Origin: Mycobacterium sp.
GTDB taxonomy: Bacteria > Actinomycetota > Actinomycetes > Mycobacteriales > Mycobacteriaceae
Direction of reading: 5' to 3'
Length of the DNA: 5,256 nucleotides
NCBI GenBank assembly: GCA_023264755.1
Contig: JAHFVB010000093.1
Coordinates: 6,605-11,860, forward strand
A program made the position numbers and the translations under genes. Under the pieces are notes generated by a model. That model had not been told where the DNA came from. It ran no database searches and worked only from the letters and a program-made list of their open reading frames with translations. How positions within the stretch are numbered: position 1 is the stretch's first letter; the number at the start of each line of letters is the position of its first letter. This document shows positions 1-5,078 of the stretch, piece by piece.

Positions 1-665
1 ACGCCGCCAACCTCTACGTCTATCCGGCCGAGGCCGACTACCTCGACGCCCGGCCGCTCGACGCGAGCTGGACCAGGATGGATTCCAGTGTGCGCGAAAC
101 CGACGAGGAATACGTGCCGCCGGCCAAGGTCGCCGATCGCCCCGACGACAGTGCCCTGATCTACCTCTCGCTGGGCTCCCTCGGCGGCGCGGACGTCGAA
201 CTGATGCAGCGCCTCGTCGACGTGCTCGCCACCACCAGGCATCGGTTCATCGTCAGCATGGGACCGCAGGCCGATCGAATCACGCTGGCGGACAACATGG
301 TCGGCGCCCAGATGCTGCCGCAGACGAAGGTGATCCCCCTGGTCGACCTGGTGATCTCGCACGGCGGCAACAACACCGTCACCGAGACGCTGCACTTCGG
401 CAAACCGCTGATCGTGTTGCCCCTGTTCTGGGACCAGTACGAAAATGCCCAGCGCATCGACGAACTCGGCTTCGGGGTGCGGCTGGACACGTACGCCTTC
501 GCCGACGCGGAGTTGACCGATGCGGTCGAGCGGCTGCTCGGCGACACCGCGCTGCGCGCCCGGCTGGCCCAGCAGGGTGCGGCCATTCGGGGCCGCGACG
601 GGCTGCGGGTGGGGGCCGACGTGATCGAACGAGTGGGGGCCGAACATCGAGCGTCGGTTGGCTGA
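1..665 (+). CDS. Family-1 glycosyltransferase (MGT/YjiC-like), C-terminal half, 5' partial
   Basis: The reading frame is already open at the left edge (first full codon at base 3) and ends with TGA at 663-665, giving 220 visible residues. The family is usually about 400-430 residues, so this is the C-terminal Rossmann domain of a GT-B fold enzyme. It begins with the Y-L-S-L-G-S-L-G strand and loop that opens the nucleotide-sugar domain (about bases 165-185). It carries the donor-binding signature HGGNN at 360-374, followed by G-K-P, then L-P-L-F-W-D-Q-Y-E-N-A-Q with the D-Q pair expected to contact the sugar. These enzymes transfer a sugar from a nucleotide donor, usually UDP-linked, to small hydrophobic acceptors in the cytoplasm. 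Donor and acceptor cannot be read from the sequence, because the acceptor-binding half is missing. The gene overlaps the kinase gene by 8 bp, so the two are probably co-translated. The family call is firm; the substrate is unknown. Confidence 0.9.
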   Translation, partial: AANLYVYPAEADYLDARPLDASWTRMDSSVRETDEEYVPPAKVADRPDDSALIYLSLGSLGGADVELMQRLVDVLATTRHRFIVSMGPQADRITLADNMVGAQMLPQTKVIPLVDLVISHGGNNTVTETLHFGKPLIVLPLFWDQYENAQRIDELGFGVRLDTYAFADAELTDAVERLLGDTALRARLAQQGAAIRGRDGLRVGADVIERVGAEHRASVG

Positions 666-1911
666 CGTCGGGGAAGTGCTCGACACGCTCGAACTCGCGG
701 CGGGGCGGCGCCTGGCGGTGCTCCGCGAGGCCGACGGGATGGCGGCTCTGCCGATGATCCTCGACCCGGCCGGCCGGTGGCGCCGCGCCCGACCGGGTGA
801 CGGCGTGGCGGAGGCACTGCTGAGCACCCTTGCCACGCGCTCCGAGCTGGACGGCACGACGCCGGACGGCACGACGCCGGACGACACGACCGCGGCTGGC
901 AACTTCCGGTTGCACTCCTGGACGCGACACACCGCCGCCGGTGAGCGCGCGATGTACGTCGACCAGACCAACGAATCCGTGATCGTCGGCGACGCAGCCG
1001 TCGTCAAGTGGGCCACGCACCTCCAGCGCGGACCTCACCCCGCGCCCCACCGGATCGCCGTGCTGCGCGACGTCGGGTTCGAGGGGATGCCGACGCCGTG
1101 GGGCATCGTCACCTGGCAGCCGCCCGACGGTGCGGAGACGGTGGTCGCGAGCGTCGACGAGTACCTGCCTGGCGCCGTCGACGGTTGGACGTGGGCCGTC
1201 GACCTCTACACCGCGGCCGCCGCGGACCGCGCGCCTGCACAGGTGCTCCAGCCGGTCGCCGAGGTCGGGGCCCTGGTGGCCGACATGCACGCCGCGTTGT
1301 CCCGTACCGTCGGCCTCGCCTCGCAGCACGACGCCGACCGCTGGCGAGCCGACGCCCTGCTGACCCTCGAAACCGTTTGCGGGCTGGCCGATTCGGCGAG
1401 TGCCGAATTCGTCAGGGTGCATCGTCGGGAGCTGGAGGCCATCCTTGACGGCCTTGGCGGGCTTGCGGGTGCGCCGATCATCGCCGGGCACGGCGATCTG
1501 CACGTCGGACAGGTACTGCGCAGTGACGGGCGATTCGTCATCACCGACTTCGACGGCAACCCGGTGCTCCCGGCGCAACAGCGCATCCTCGCCATTCCTG
1601 CGGCCGTCGACGTGGCGGGCCTGACCCAGTCCCTGGCCCACGTCGCGATCGTGGCCGCCAAACACACCGAGCTCGACGCCGCCGCCCTGGCCGACGTCGA
1701 CGCGGCCGGCCGGGCCGCGTTCCTGTCCAGCTACACCGCACGGCTCCACGAACTGGGCCACGCGGACCTGTACGACGCCACCCAGCTCGGCGCCCTTCGC
1801 ATCCAACAGGTGCTGCGCGAAGTCATCTATGCCGACCGACACCTTCGGCGCTGGATGTACGTACCGGACGCAGCGCTACCCGCGCTCTTCGCAGAGGAGC
1901 CAACGACGTGA
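658..1911 (+). CDS. Maltokinase-like sugar kinase, probable glucosamine kinase
   Basis: A 417-residue cytoplasmic kinase with an aminoglycoside-phosphotransferase/maltokinase fold. Visible elements in order are an N-terminal cap (about 1-60), a short repetitive linker (65-79), a VVKW segment with the probable ATP-binding Lys117, the catalytic loop HGDLHVGQ at 278-285 (catalytic Asp280, metal-binding Gln285), and I-T-D-F-D-G-N-P at 295-302 with the second metal-binding Asp297. Maltokinases of trehalose/glycogen metabolism share this architecture. They usually sit with treS or glgE-type genes, which are absent here. The gene instead abuts a SIS-domain hexosamine-phosphate protein, which favours the actinobacterial glucosamine kinase branch (glucosamine + ATP to glucosamine 6-phosphate). 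The TTG at 658 is the first usable start after an in-frame stop at 622 and gives an 8-bp overlap with the glycosyltransferase. GTG at 676 is the main alternative. The Shine-Dalgarno match is weak, which fits translational coupling. The kinase call is strong; the substrate is inferred. Confidence 0.85.
   Translation: MADVGEVLDTLELAAGRRLAVLREADGMAALPMILDPAGRWRRARPGDGVAEALLSTLATRSELDGTTPDGTTPDDTTAAGNFRLHSWTRHTAAGERAMYVDQTNESVIVGDAAVVKWATHLQRGPHPAPHRIAVLRDVGFEGMPTPWGIVTWQPPDGAETVVASVDEYLPGAVDGWTWAVDLYTAAAADRAPAQVLQPVAEVGALVADMHAALSRTVGLASQHDADRWRADALLTLETVCGLADSASAEFVRVHRRELEAILDGLGGLAGAPIIAGHGDLHVGQVLRSDGRFVITDFDGNPVLPAQQRILAIPAAVDVAGLTQSLAHVAIVAAKHTELDAAALADVDAAGRAAFLSSYTARLHELGHADLYDATQLGALRIQQVLREVIYADRHLRRWMYVPDAALPALFAEEPTT
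850..894 (+). repeat. 15-bp in-frame tandem repeat in the kinase linker
   Basis: Bases 850-864 and 865-879 are identical 15-mers (GACGGCACGACGCCG). Bases 880-894 are a diverged third copy. They encode DGTTP-DGTTP-DDTTA (residues 65-79), between the N-terminal cap and the kinase core. The unit is a multiple of three, so changes in copy number would keep the frame. It looks like a flexible linker formed by replication slippage. Confidence 0.85.
1893..1899 (+). promoter_or_regulatory. Ribosome-binding site for the SIS-domain gene
   Basis: AGAGGAG lies inside the 3' end of the kinase gene, 8 nt before GTG 1908. It fixes that start and supports translational coupling across the 4-bp overlap. Confidence 0.75.
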
Positions 1912-2873
1912 AGCCCGATGGTTTCGCCGCCGACCTACGCCGCAAGCCCGAGCTGTTGGGGCGGCTGGCCACGACGCTGGCCGAGGGCAACCCGTGGGCG
2001 GAGTTGGTAGCCCCCGGCGTCCAACGAATCGTCTTGCTGGGCATGGGGTCTTCGGCCTACGCGGGCCACGTGGCCGCGGCTCGGATGCGGGCCCTCGGGC
2101 TCATCGCGTCGTCGGAGCTGGCGACGTCGCAGTTGCTGCCCGAATGGGGCGATGGCACGTTGGTGGTGGCGACGTCGGCGAGCGGCGGCTCGATCGAGAC
2201 CCTCGACGCGCTGGGCCGGCTCGCCCCTGGCACCCGGACGGTGGCGTTGACCAATACCGCGGGCTCGGCCATCACGCAGCGCTGCGATGGCGTCGTCCTG
2301 CTGGACGCCGACGCCGAAGTGGGTGGAGTGGCCTGCCGTAGTTACCAGCACACGCTGGCCCTGCTGCTGGCGCTGGAGTGCCGGCTCGCGGGTCTCCCCA
2401 CCACCGCCCTGGCCGAGACGGTCGCCGCCGCCGCGGAGGCCAACGCTTATCTGCTCGATACCGAAACCGACTGGTGTCCCACGGTTTCCGAGCTCCTGCT
2501 CGGCCCGGCGGGTACGCACCTGGCCGCGCCGGCGCATCGGTTCTGTTCGGCCCAGCAGGGTGCGCTGATGCTGCGCGAGGGGCCCAGGTTGCCCGCCGTC
2601 GGGTGCGAGACCGGCGACTGGAGTCACGTCGACGTCTACCTGACCAAGACCACCGACTACCGGTTGCTCGTCTTCGCGGGATCGACCTGGGAGCCGCAAC
2701 TGGCCGAGTGGACCACCGCGCGTGGCAGCACGGTCGTCGCCGTGGGTGGCAGCGTTCCCGGCGCGCGCCACGAACTGCGCTATCCCGGTGACTCCGACGA
2801 CGACGTCAGGTTGCTCACCGAGGTGTTGGTACCCGAGCTCGTCGCCGCCCGGGCCTGGCACGCCGCGGGGTAG
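1908..2873 (+). CDS. Double-SIS-domain sugar-phosphate isomerase/deaminase (GlmS C-domain/AgaS-like)
   Basis: A 321-residue protein of two SIS domains without the N-terminal glutaminase domain of GlmS. SIS-1 shows LLGMGSSAYAG (43-53) and the phosphosugar-binding loop TSASGGSIET (89-98), then E-V-G-G-V-A (137-142), which parallels the E-I-G-V-A-S segment of GlmS. SIS-2 starts near residue 195 and contains R-E-G-P (223-226) and C-E-T-G-D-W-S-H (233-240). That last segment aligns with the catalytic G-E-L-K-H-G-P loop of GlmS, with Asp237 where GlmS has the catalytic Glu. Without a glutaminase, the likely reaction is deamination/isomerisation of an amino-sugar phosphate (for example glucosamine 6-phosphate to fructose 6-phosphate plus ammonia), or a related ketose/aldose isomerisation. 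A glucosamine 6-phosphate product from the upstream kinase would be a natural substrate. The GTG start shares the GTGA overlap (1908-1911) with the kinase stop and has AGAGGAG at 1893-1899, 8 nt upstream. The family is certain; the exact reaction is inferred. Confidence 0.85.
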   Translation: MKPDGFAADLRRKPELLGRLATTLAEGNPWAELVAPGVQRIVLLGMGSSAYAGHVAAARMRALGLIASSELATSQLLPEWGDGTLVVATSASGGSIETLDALGRLAPGTRTVALTNTAGSAITQRCDGVVLLDADAEVGGVACRSYQHTLALLLALECRLAGLPTTALAETVAAAAEANAYLLDTETDWCPTVSELLLGPAGTHLAAPAHRFCSAQQGALMLREGPRLPAVGCETGDWSHVDVYLTKTTDYRLLVFAGSTWEPQLAEWTTARGSTVVAVGGSVPGARHELRYPGDSDDDVRLLTEVLVPELVAARAWHAAG

Positions 2874-2942
2874 CTCGCACACCGGGCGCTACGGGGCGGG
2901 ATGGGCTAGAGGGTCGATAGCGGTGCGGGCGACGAAGTCCGA

Positions 2943-2972
2943 CCGACCTTCGGCTCCGGGCCGAAAGGCCCT
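2943..2972 (+). promoter_or_regulatory. Candidate tandem DosR-like boxes
   Basis: The second element is a perfect dyad, GGGCC-GAAA-GGCCC at 2958-2971. Aligned to the mycobacterial DosR consensus TTSGGGACTWWAGTCCCSAA, bases 2955-2974 match at 14 of 20 positions by my count. The first element, 2943-2957 (CCGACCTTCGGCTCC), resembles the complementary form of the same box and abuts it. A TACAGG hexamer at 2994-2999 could be a weak -10. A start point near 3006 would put the second box centre at about -41, the usual place for a DosR activator site. Alternatively this is only a GNRA-capped hairpin downstream of the SIS gene; no T-tract follows it, so an intrinsic terminator is unlikely. Confidence 0.4.
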
Positions 2973-2993
2973 ACTCGACCAGCTTGGCCCCGG

Positions 2994-2999
2994 TACAGG
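2994..2999 (+). promoter_or_regulatory. Weak -10-like hexamer for the permease transcript
   Basis: TACAGG keeps the leading T-A of an actinobacterial -10 but lacks the final T. Its main support is its distance from the dyad at 2958-2971 and its place upstream of the permease. No convincing -35 is visible, as expected for an activator-dependent promoter. Confidence 0.25.
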
Positions 3000-3011
3000 G
3001 TGGCACTGCTG

Positions 3012-3049
3012 CCAAGGTTGGACGGCGGGTTGGCCTGCGTCGACCTTGG
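3012..3049 (+). promoter_or_regulatory. Interrupted hairpin in the permease 5' leader
   Basis: CCAAGGT (3012-3018) pairs with ACCTTGG (3043-3049). After a small internal bulge, GACG (3021-3024) pairs with CGTC (3038-3041), giving 11 pairs and a 13-nt loop. A smaller stem, TGGCA/TGCCA (3001-3005 with 3010-3014), competes for bases 3012-3014. The hairpin ends 14 nt before the ribosome-binding site. It could affect translation or mRNA stability, or bind a protein as DNA. I recognise no known riboswitch class in it. Confidence 0.4.
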
Positions 3050-3063
3050 GTGCTCACCACCTC

Positions 3064-3070
3064 GGGAAGG
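3064..3070 (+). promoter_or_regulatory. Ribosome-binding site that sets the permease start
   Basis: GGGAAGG lies 8 nt before GTG 3079. The frame stays open well upstream (to 2722), but the upstream translation is low-complexity, overlaps the SIS gene and has no such site. This selects 3079. Confidence 0.7.
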
Positions 3071-3078
3071 GCAACGAC

Positions 3079-4560
3079 GTGAACTCATCGACGGCTCCAG
3101 AGCCGACGGACGCCAAGGACGCACCGCCGCCACCGTCCGGCCGCGACCAAGCGAAGGCGCACGCCCTGGGCCTGACCTCGGCCACCGGCCTGGTCATCGG
3201 CAGTGTGGTCGGCACGGGCGTGTTCACCATGCCGGCCGTACTCGCCGGCGCAGGCACCATGAGCATCATCGTGCTCGTCGTGGTCGCAGCCGGGGCGCTG
3301 GTGCTGGCCACGCTGTTCGGTCAACTGACCAAACGAGTACCCCAGGGCGACGGCGGGCTGTACGCCTACGCCCGGCACGAGTTCGGCGACTTCGCCGGCT
3401 ATCTCGTCGGCTGGAGCTATTGGATCTCGGCGTGGGCGGGCAACGCGGCCATCGTGGCCTCCTGGGTGTTCTACGTCGATGCACTATTCGGACTGCAGCA
3501 CCCGAGCGGACTGCTGAACTGGGGTATCGCTCTGTTCGGACTGTGGGTGCCCGCGATCGTCAATCTGGTTGGGGTGCACCAGATGGCGTGGTTCCAGAAC
3601 GTCACGGTGGTGCTGAAGTTCTTGCCGTTGCTGTTCGTCGGCGTCATCGGTTGGCTCTTCGTCGACAAGGCGCACTTCGGAGCGTTCAACGCCACCGGCG
3701 GCAGCCTCTACAGCGGGATCGGGATGGCCGCCGGGGTCGCCCTGTTCTCCTTCATCGGCATCGAGGCGGCCGCCATCACCGCGAAGCAGGTCCGGAACCC
3801 CCGGGCGAACGTCGGGCGCGCGACGCTGATCGGCACCGCTGCGAGCGCCGTGTTGTACGTCCTGGTGACCGGGGCCGTGATGGGCCTGGTGCCGCACGAC
3901 ACGCTGGTCAACACCGGATCGCCCTTCGTCGACGCCTTCCAGGCGATGTTCCCCGGCACCGGATGGGCCGGGTCCTTCATGGCCGCCGTCGCCGTGTGTT
4001 CCGGGATTGGCGCGCTCAACGGCTGGACCCTGATCGTCACCGAGAGCTCCCGCGCCATCGCTCAAGACGACCTGTTTCCCCGGGCCTTCGCTTGGACCGA
4101 CCGCAACGGCACGGCTTGGTTCGGCATCGTGGTCGGCGCCGTGCTGCCCTCGCTACTCATGTTGTGGCGGTACACCTCCGGGTCCGGGCTGACGGTCTTC
4201 ACGTACTTGGTCAACCTCACCGTCATGACGGTGGCGGTGGCGTACTTCTTCTCTGCCCTGGCCCAACTCACCTATCTGGTCTCCCGGCGCGCAACGGTGC
4301 AGGGCTGGCGCTTGGTCCGCGACCTGACCGTCGCAGTGACCGGACTGCTGTTCTCGATGTGGCTGACGTTCGCCTCGGGGTACCAAGTGGTCTATCAGGG
4401 GCTGGCGGTGATCCTCGCCGGCATGGTCGGCTACGCATTCTTGAACGCCCGCCGGCAACGGCTCGGCGAGGCGGTCGAACCGGTGGAACGGCTCGCCGGG
4501 TCACCCGGCCCCGCCGTGCCGTCGAGTGACTTGCCCTGCGACACCAGGGAAGTCGCGTGA
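3079..4560 (+). CDS. APC-superfamily amino-acid permease (AdiC/PotE/ArcD-like antiporter)
   Basis: A 493-residue inner-membrane transporter from GTG 3079 with about 12 predicted membrane segments: roughly 33-58, 60-83, 104-135, 146-165, 173-195, 209-234, 248-272, 296-320, 344-364, 370-400, 411-434 and 437-457. Hallmarks of the basic amino-acid/polyamine antiporter family are visible. TM1 has the unwound substrate loop G-T-G-V-F (45-49). TM6 reads F-S-F-I-G-I-E (223-229), against W-S-F-I-G-V-E in AdiC, and is followed by the conserved K-Q-V-R-N-P-R loop. TM8 reads N-G-W-T-L (314-318), with Trp316 at the AdiC Trp293 position. Glu229 matches the proton-sensing Glu208 of AdiC, while Phe223 replaces its Trp202. 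The family exchanges amino acids for decarboxylation or deimination products, or imports them. No decarboxylase or deiminase gene is nearby, so the substrate is open. The protein is longer than AdiC (445 residues) through a Pro/Asp-rich N-terminus and a polar C-terminal tail. It is probably in its own transcription unit, 205 bp after the SIS gene. Confidence 0.9.
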   Translation: MNSSTAPEPTDAKDAPPPPSGRDQAKAHALGLTSATGLVIGSVVGTGVFTMPAVLAGAGTMSIIVLVVVAAGALVLATLFGQLTKRVPQGDGGLYAYARHEFGDFAGYLVGWSYWISAWAGNAAIVASWVFYVDALFGLQHPSGLLNWGIALFGLWVPAIVNLVGVHQMAWFQNVTVVLKFLPLLFVGVIGWLFVDKAHFGAFNATGGSLYSGIGMAAGVALFSFIGIEAAAITAKQVRNPRANVGRATLIGTAASAVLYVLVTGAVMGLVPHDTLVNTGSPFVDAFQAMFPGTGWAGSFMAAVAVCSGIGALNGWTLIVTESSRAIAQDDLFPRAFAWTDRNGTAWFGIVVGAVLPSLLMLWRYTSGSGLTVFTYLVNLTVMTVAVAYFFSALAQLTYLVSRRATVQGWRLVRDLTVAVTGLLFSMWLTFASGYQVVYQGLAVILAGMVGYAFLNARRQRLGEAVEPVERLAGSPGPAVPSSDLPCDTREVA

Positions 4561-4570
4561 CGCGCGTCAC
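4557..4570 (+). promoter_or_regulatory. Perfect 14-bp palindrome, candidate CRP/FNR-type site
   Basis: GTGACGCGCGTCAC reads the same on both strands. It has the GTGA-N6-TCAC layout of CRP-family sites; the outer T and A of the full TGTGA-N6-TCACA consensus are C and C here. It overlaps the permease stop codon and ends 48 bp before the start of the small gene. I see no good -10 between it and that gene, so its use as a promoter element is uncertain. Confidence 0.4.
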
Positions 4571-4572
4571 CA

Positions 4573-4594
4573 CGAGCCCCCAGCTGGGGGCTCG
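4573..4594 (+). promoter_or_regulatory. Perfect 22-bp palindrome in the permease/SpoIIAA-like spacer
   Basis: The arms CGAGCCCCC (4573-4581) and GGGGGCTCG (4586-4594) flank a self-complementary AGCT centre. As RNA it would form a very stable 9-bp stem with a 4-nt loop, ending 11 nt before the GAGGAGG ribosome-binding site. No T-run follows, so a classical intrinsic terminator is not supported. It may be a transcript-end or processing hairpin that separates expression of the two genes, or a protein-binding operator. Confidence 0.6.
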
Positions 4595-4605
4595 GTCCCA
4601 CGCTC

Positions 4606-4612
4606 GAGGAGG
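4606..4612 (+). promoter_or_regulatory. Ribosome-binding site that sets the SpoIIAA-like start
   Basis: GAGGAGG is directly followed by one ATG (4613) and then an in-frame ATG at 4619. Only the second has workable spacing (6 nt), so 4619 is preferred. Confidence 0.8.
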
Positions 4613-4618
4613 ATGACG

Positions 4619-4993
4619 ATGATCGAAGTACTGACGGACATGCCCGAGGGCGTCAGTGGCATCCGGGTTTCCGGCCGGCTGTGCGGCGACGACCTGCGCC
4701 AGTTCGAGCCCGCGATGAAGGACCTGCTCAAGGGCGGCGAGCTCCGGCTCGTCGAGGTCATCGCACCCGACTACGAGGGCTTCGGCCCCGGCGGCTTCGT
4801 CGAGGACCTGAAGTTGGGCTTCGGCGCCCTGTTTCAGCATCATTCGTCGTTCCAGCGGATCGCCGTCGTGACGGACAAGGAGTGGGTGGCCCACACCTTG
4901 CACGCGTTGGGCTGGATGGTGCCAGGCGAACTCGCCCTCTTCGGACTCGACGAGCTCGAGCGCGCCAAGCAGTGGGCCGCCGGCGCGGCCTAG
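4619..4993 (+). CDS. SpoIIAA-like (STAS-fold) small protein
   Basis: A 124-residue soluble protein with no signal peptide or membrane segment. It matches the pattern of the SpoIIAA-like family: an N-terminal M-I-E-V-L start, G-I-R-V-S-G-R-L-C-G-D-D-L (14-26) as the first strand and turn, a strand L-V-E-V-I-A (44-49), an F-V-E-D-L-K-L-G-F segment (60-68), the core R-I-A-V-V-T-D-K-E-W (80-89), and a C-terminal helix ending E-R-A-K-Q-W (114-119). The family resembles anti-sigma-factor antagonists in fold, but its biochemical role is poorly defined and some members may bind lipids. I see no obvious Asp-Ser phosphorylation motif like that of true SpoIIAA. ATG 4619 is chosen because of the ribosome-binding site. 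The gene lies 58 bp after the permease, with two palindromes in between, and has a CRP-like dyad on each side. The family call is fairly firm; the function is unknown. Confidence 0.8.
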   Translation: MIEVLTDMPEGVSGIRVSGRLCGDDLRQFEPAMKDLLKGGELRLVEVIAPDYEGFGPGGFVEDLKLGFGALFQHHSSFQRIAVVTDKEWVAHTLHALGWMVPGELALFGLDELERAKQWAAGAA

Positions 4994-5029
4994 CCGTACG
5001 GACGGGCCCCGCGCGGTCGTCGGCCCCAC

Positions 5030-5078
5030 GACTCACAGTGAGTCTTGTCACGCCTGGAAGTACTTGCGCTATACGCAA
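5030..5078 (+). promoter_or_regulatory. Probable rightward promoter with overlapping operator dyads
   Basis: This block is clearly richer in A+T than its surroundings. It holds a -35-like TTGTCA (5045-5050) and a -10-like TATACG (5070-5075) at 19-bp spacing, which is slightly long. Four dyads are stacked on it: GACTCAC-A-GTGAGTC (5030-5044), GTGA-N6-TCAC (5038-5051, CRP-like), AAGTACTT (5058-5065) and TTGCG-N5-CGCAA (5064-5078, across the -10). The implied transcript would start near 5082 and run towards the right edge. No reverse-strand gene fits the opposite direction. Confidence 0.45.

Noticed and set aside
609..643. 11-bp direct repeat GTGGGGGCCGA in the glycosyltransferase end
   Set aside because: It reflects two R/V-G-A codon runs in a C-terminal helix. 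It is short and within coding sequence, with no further copies seen.
379..1842. Long reverse-strand open frame
   Set aside because: It is antisense to the glycosyltransferase and kinase, which have clear motifs. Its translation is Arg/Gly/Val-rich without motifs, as expected for shadows in high-G+C DNA.
2870..2892. GTAGC/GCTAC inverted repeat at the SIS stop codon
   Set aside because: A 5-bp stem with a 13-nt loop and no T-tract is too weak to call a terminator.
2958..2971. GNRA-capped hairpin as terminator of the SIS operon
   Set aside because: It has only 5 base pairs, no T-tract, and lies 85 bp after the stop codon. A regulatory dyad fits at least as well.
3001..3017. TGGCAC sequence as a sigma-54 -24/-12 promoter
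   Set aside because: The -12 element is not convincing and mycobacteria and most actinobacteria lack sigma-54.
2722..3078. Upstream extension of the permease reading frame into the SIS gene
   Set aside because: The frame is open, but its translation is low-complexity and unlike the family, it overlaps the well-supported SIS gene, and a good ribosome-binding site precedes GTG 3079.
3000..4529. Long forward open frame overlapping the permease
   Set aside because: It is extremely Arg-rich and has no domain, whereas the alternative frame gives a complete 12-segment permease.
4526..4618. GTG 4526 as start of the SpoIIAA-like gene
   Set aside because: It would overlap the permease and add about 30 residues foreign to the family. 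GAGGAGG before ATG 4619 fits far better, and ATG 4613 is too close to that site.
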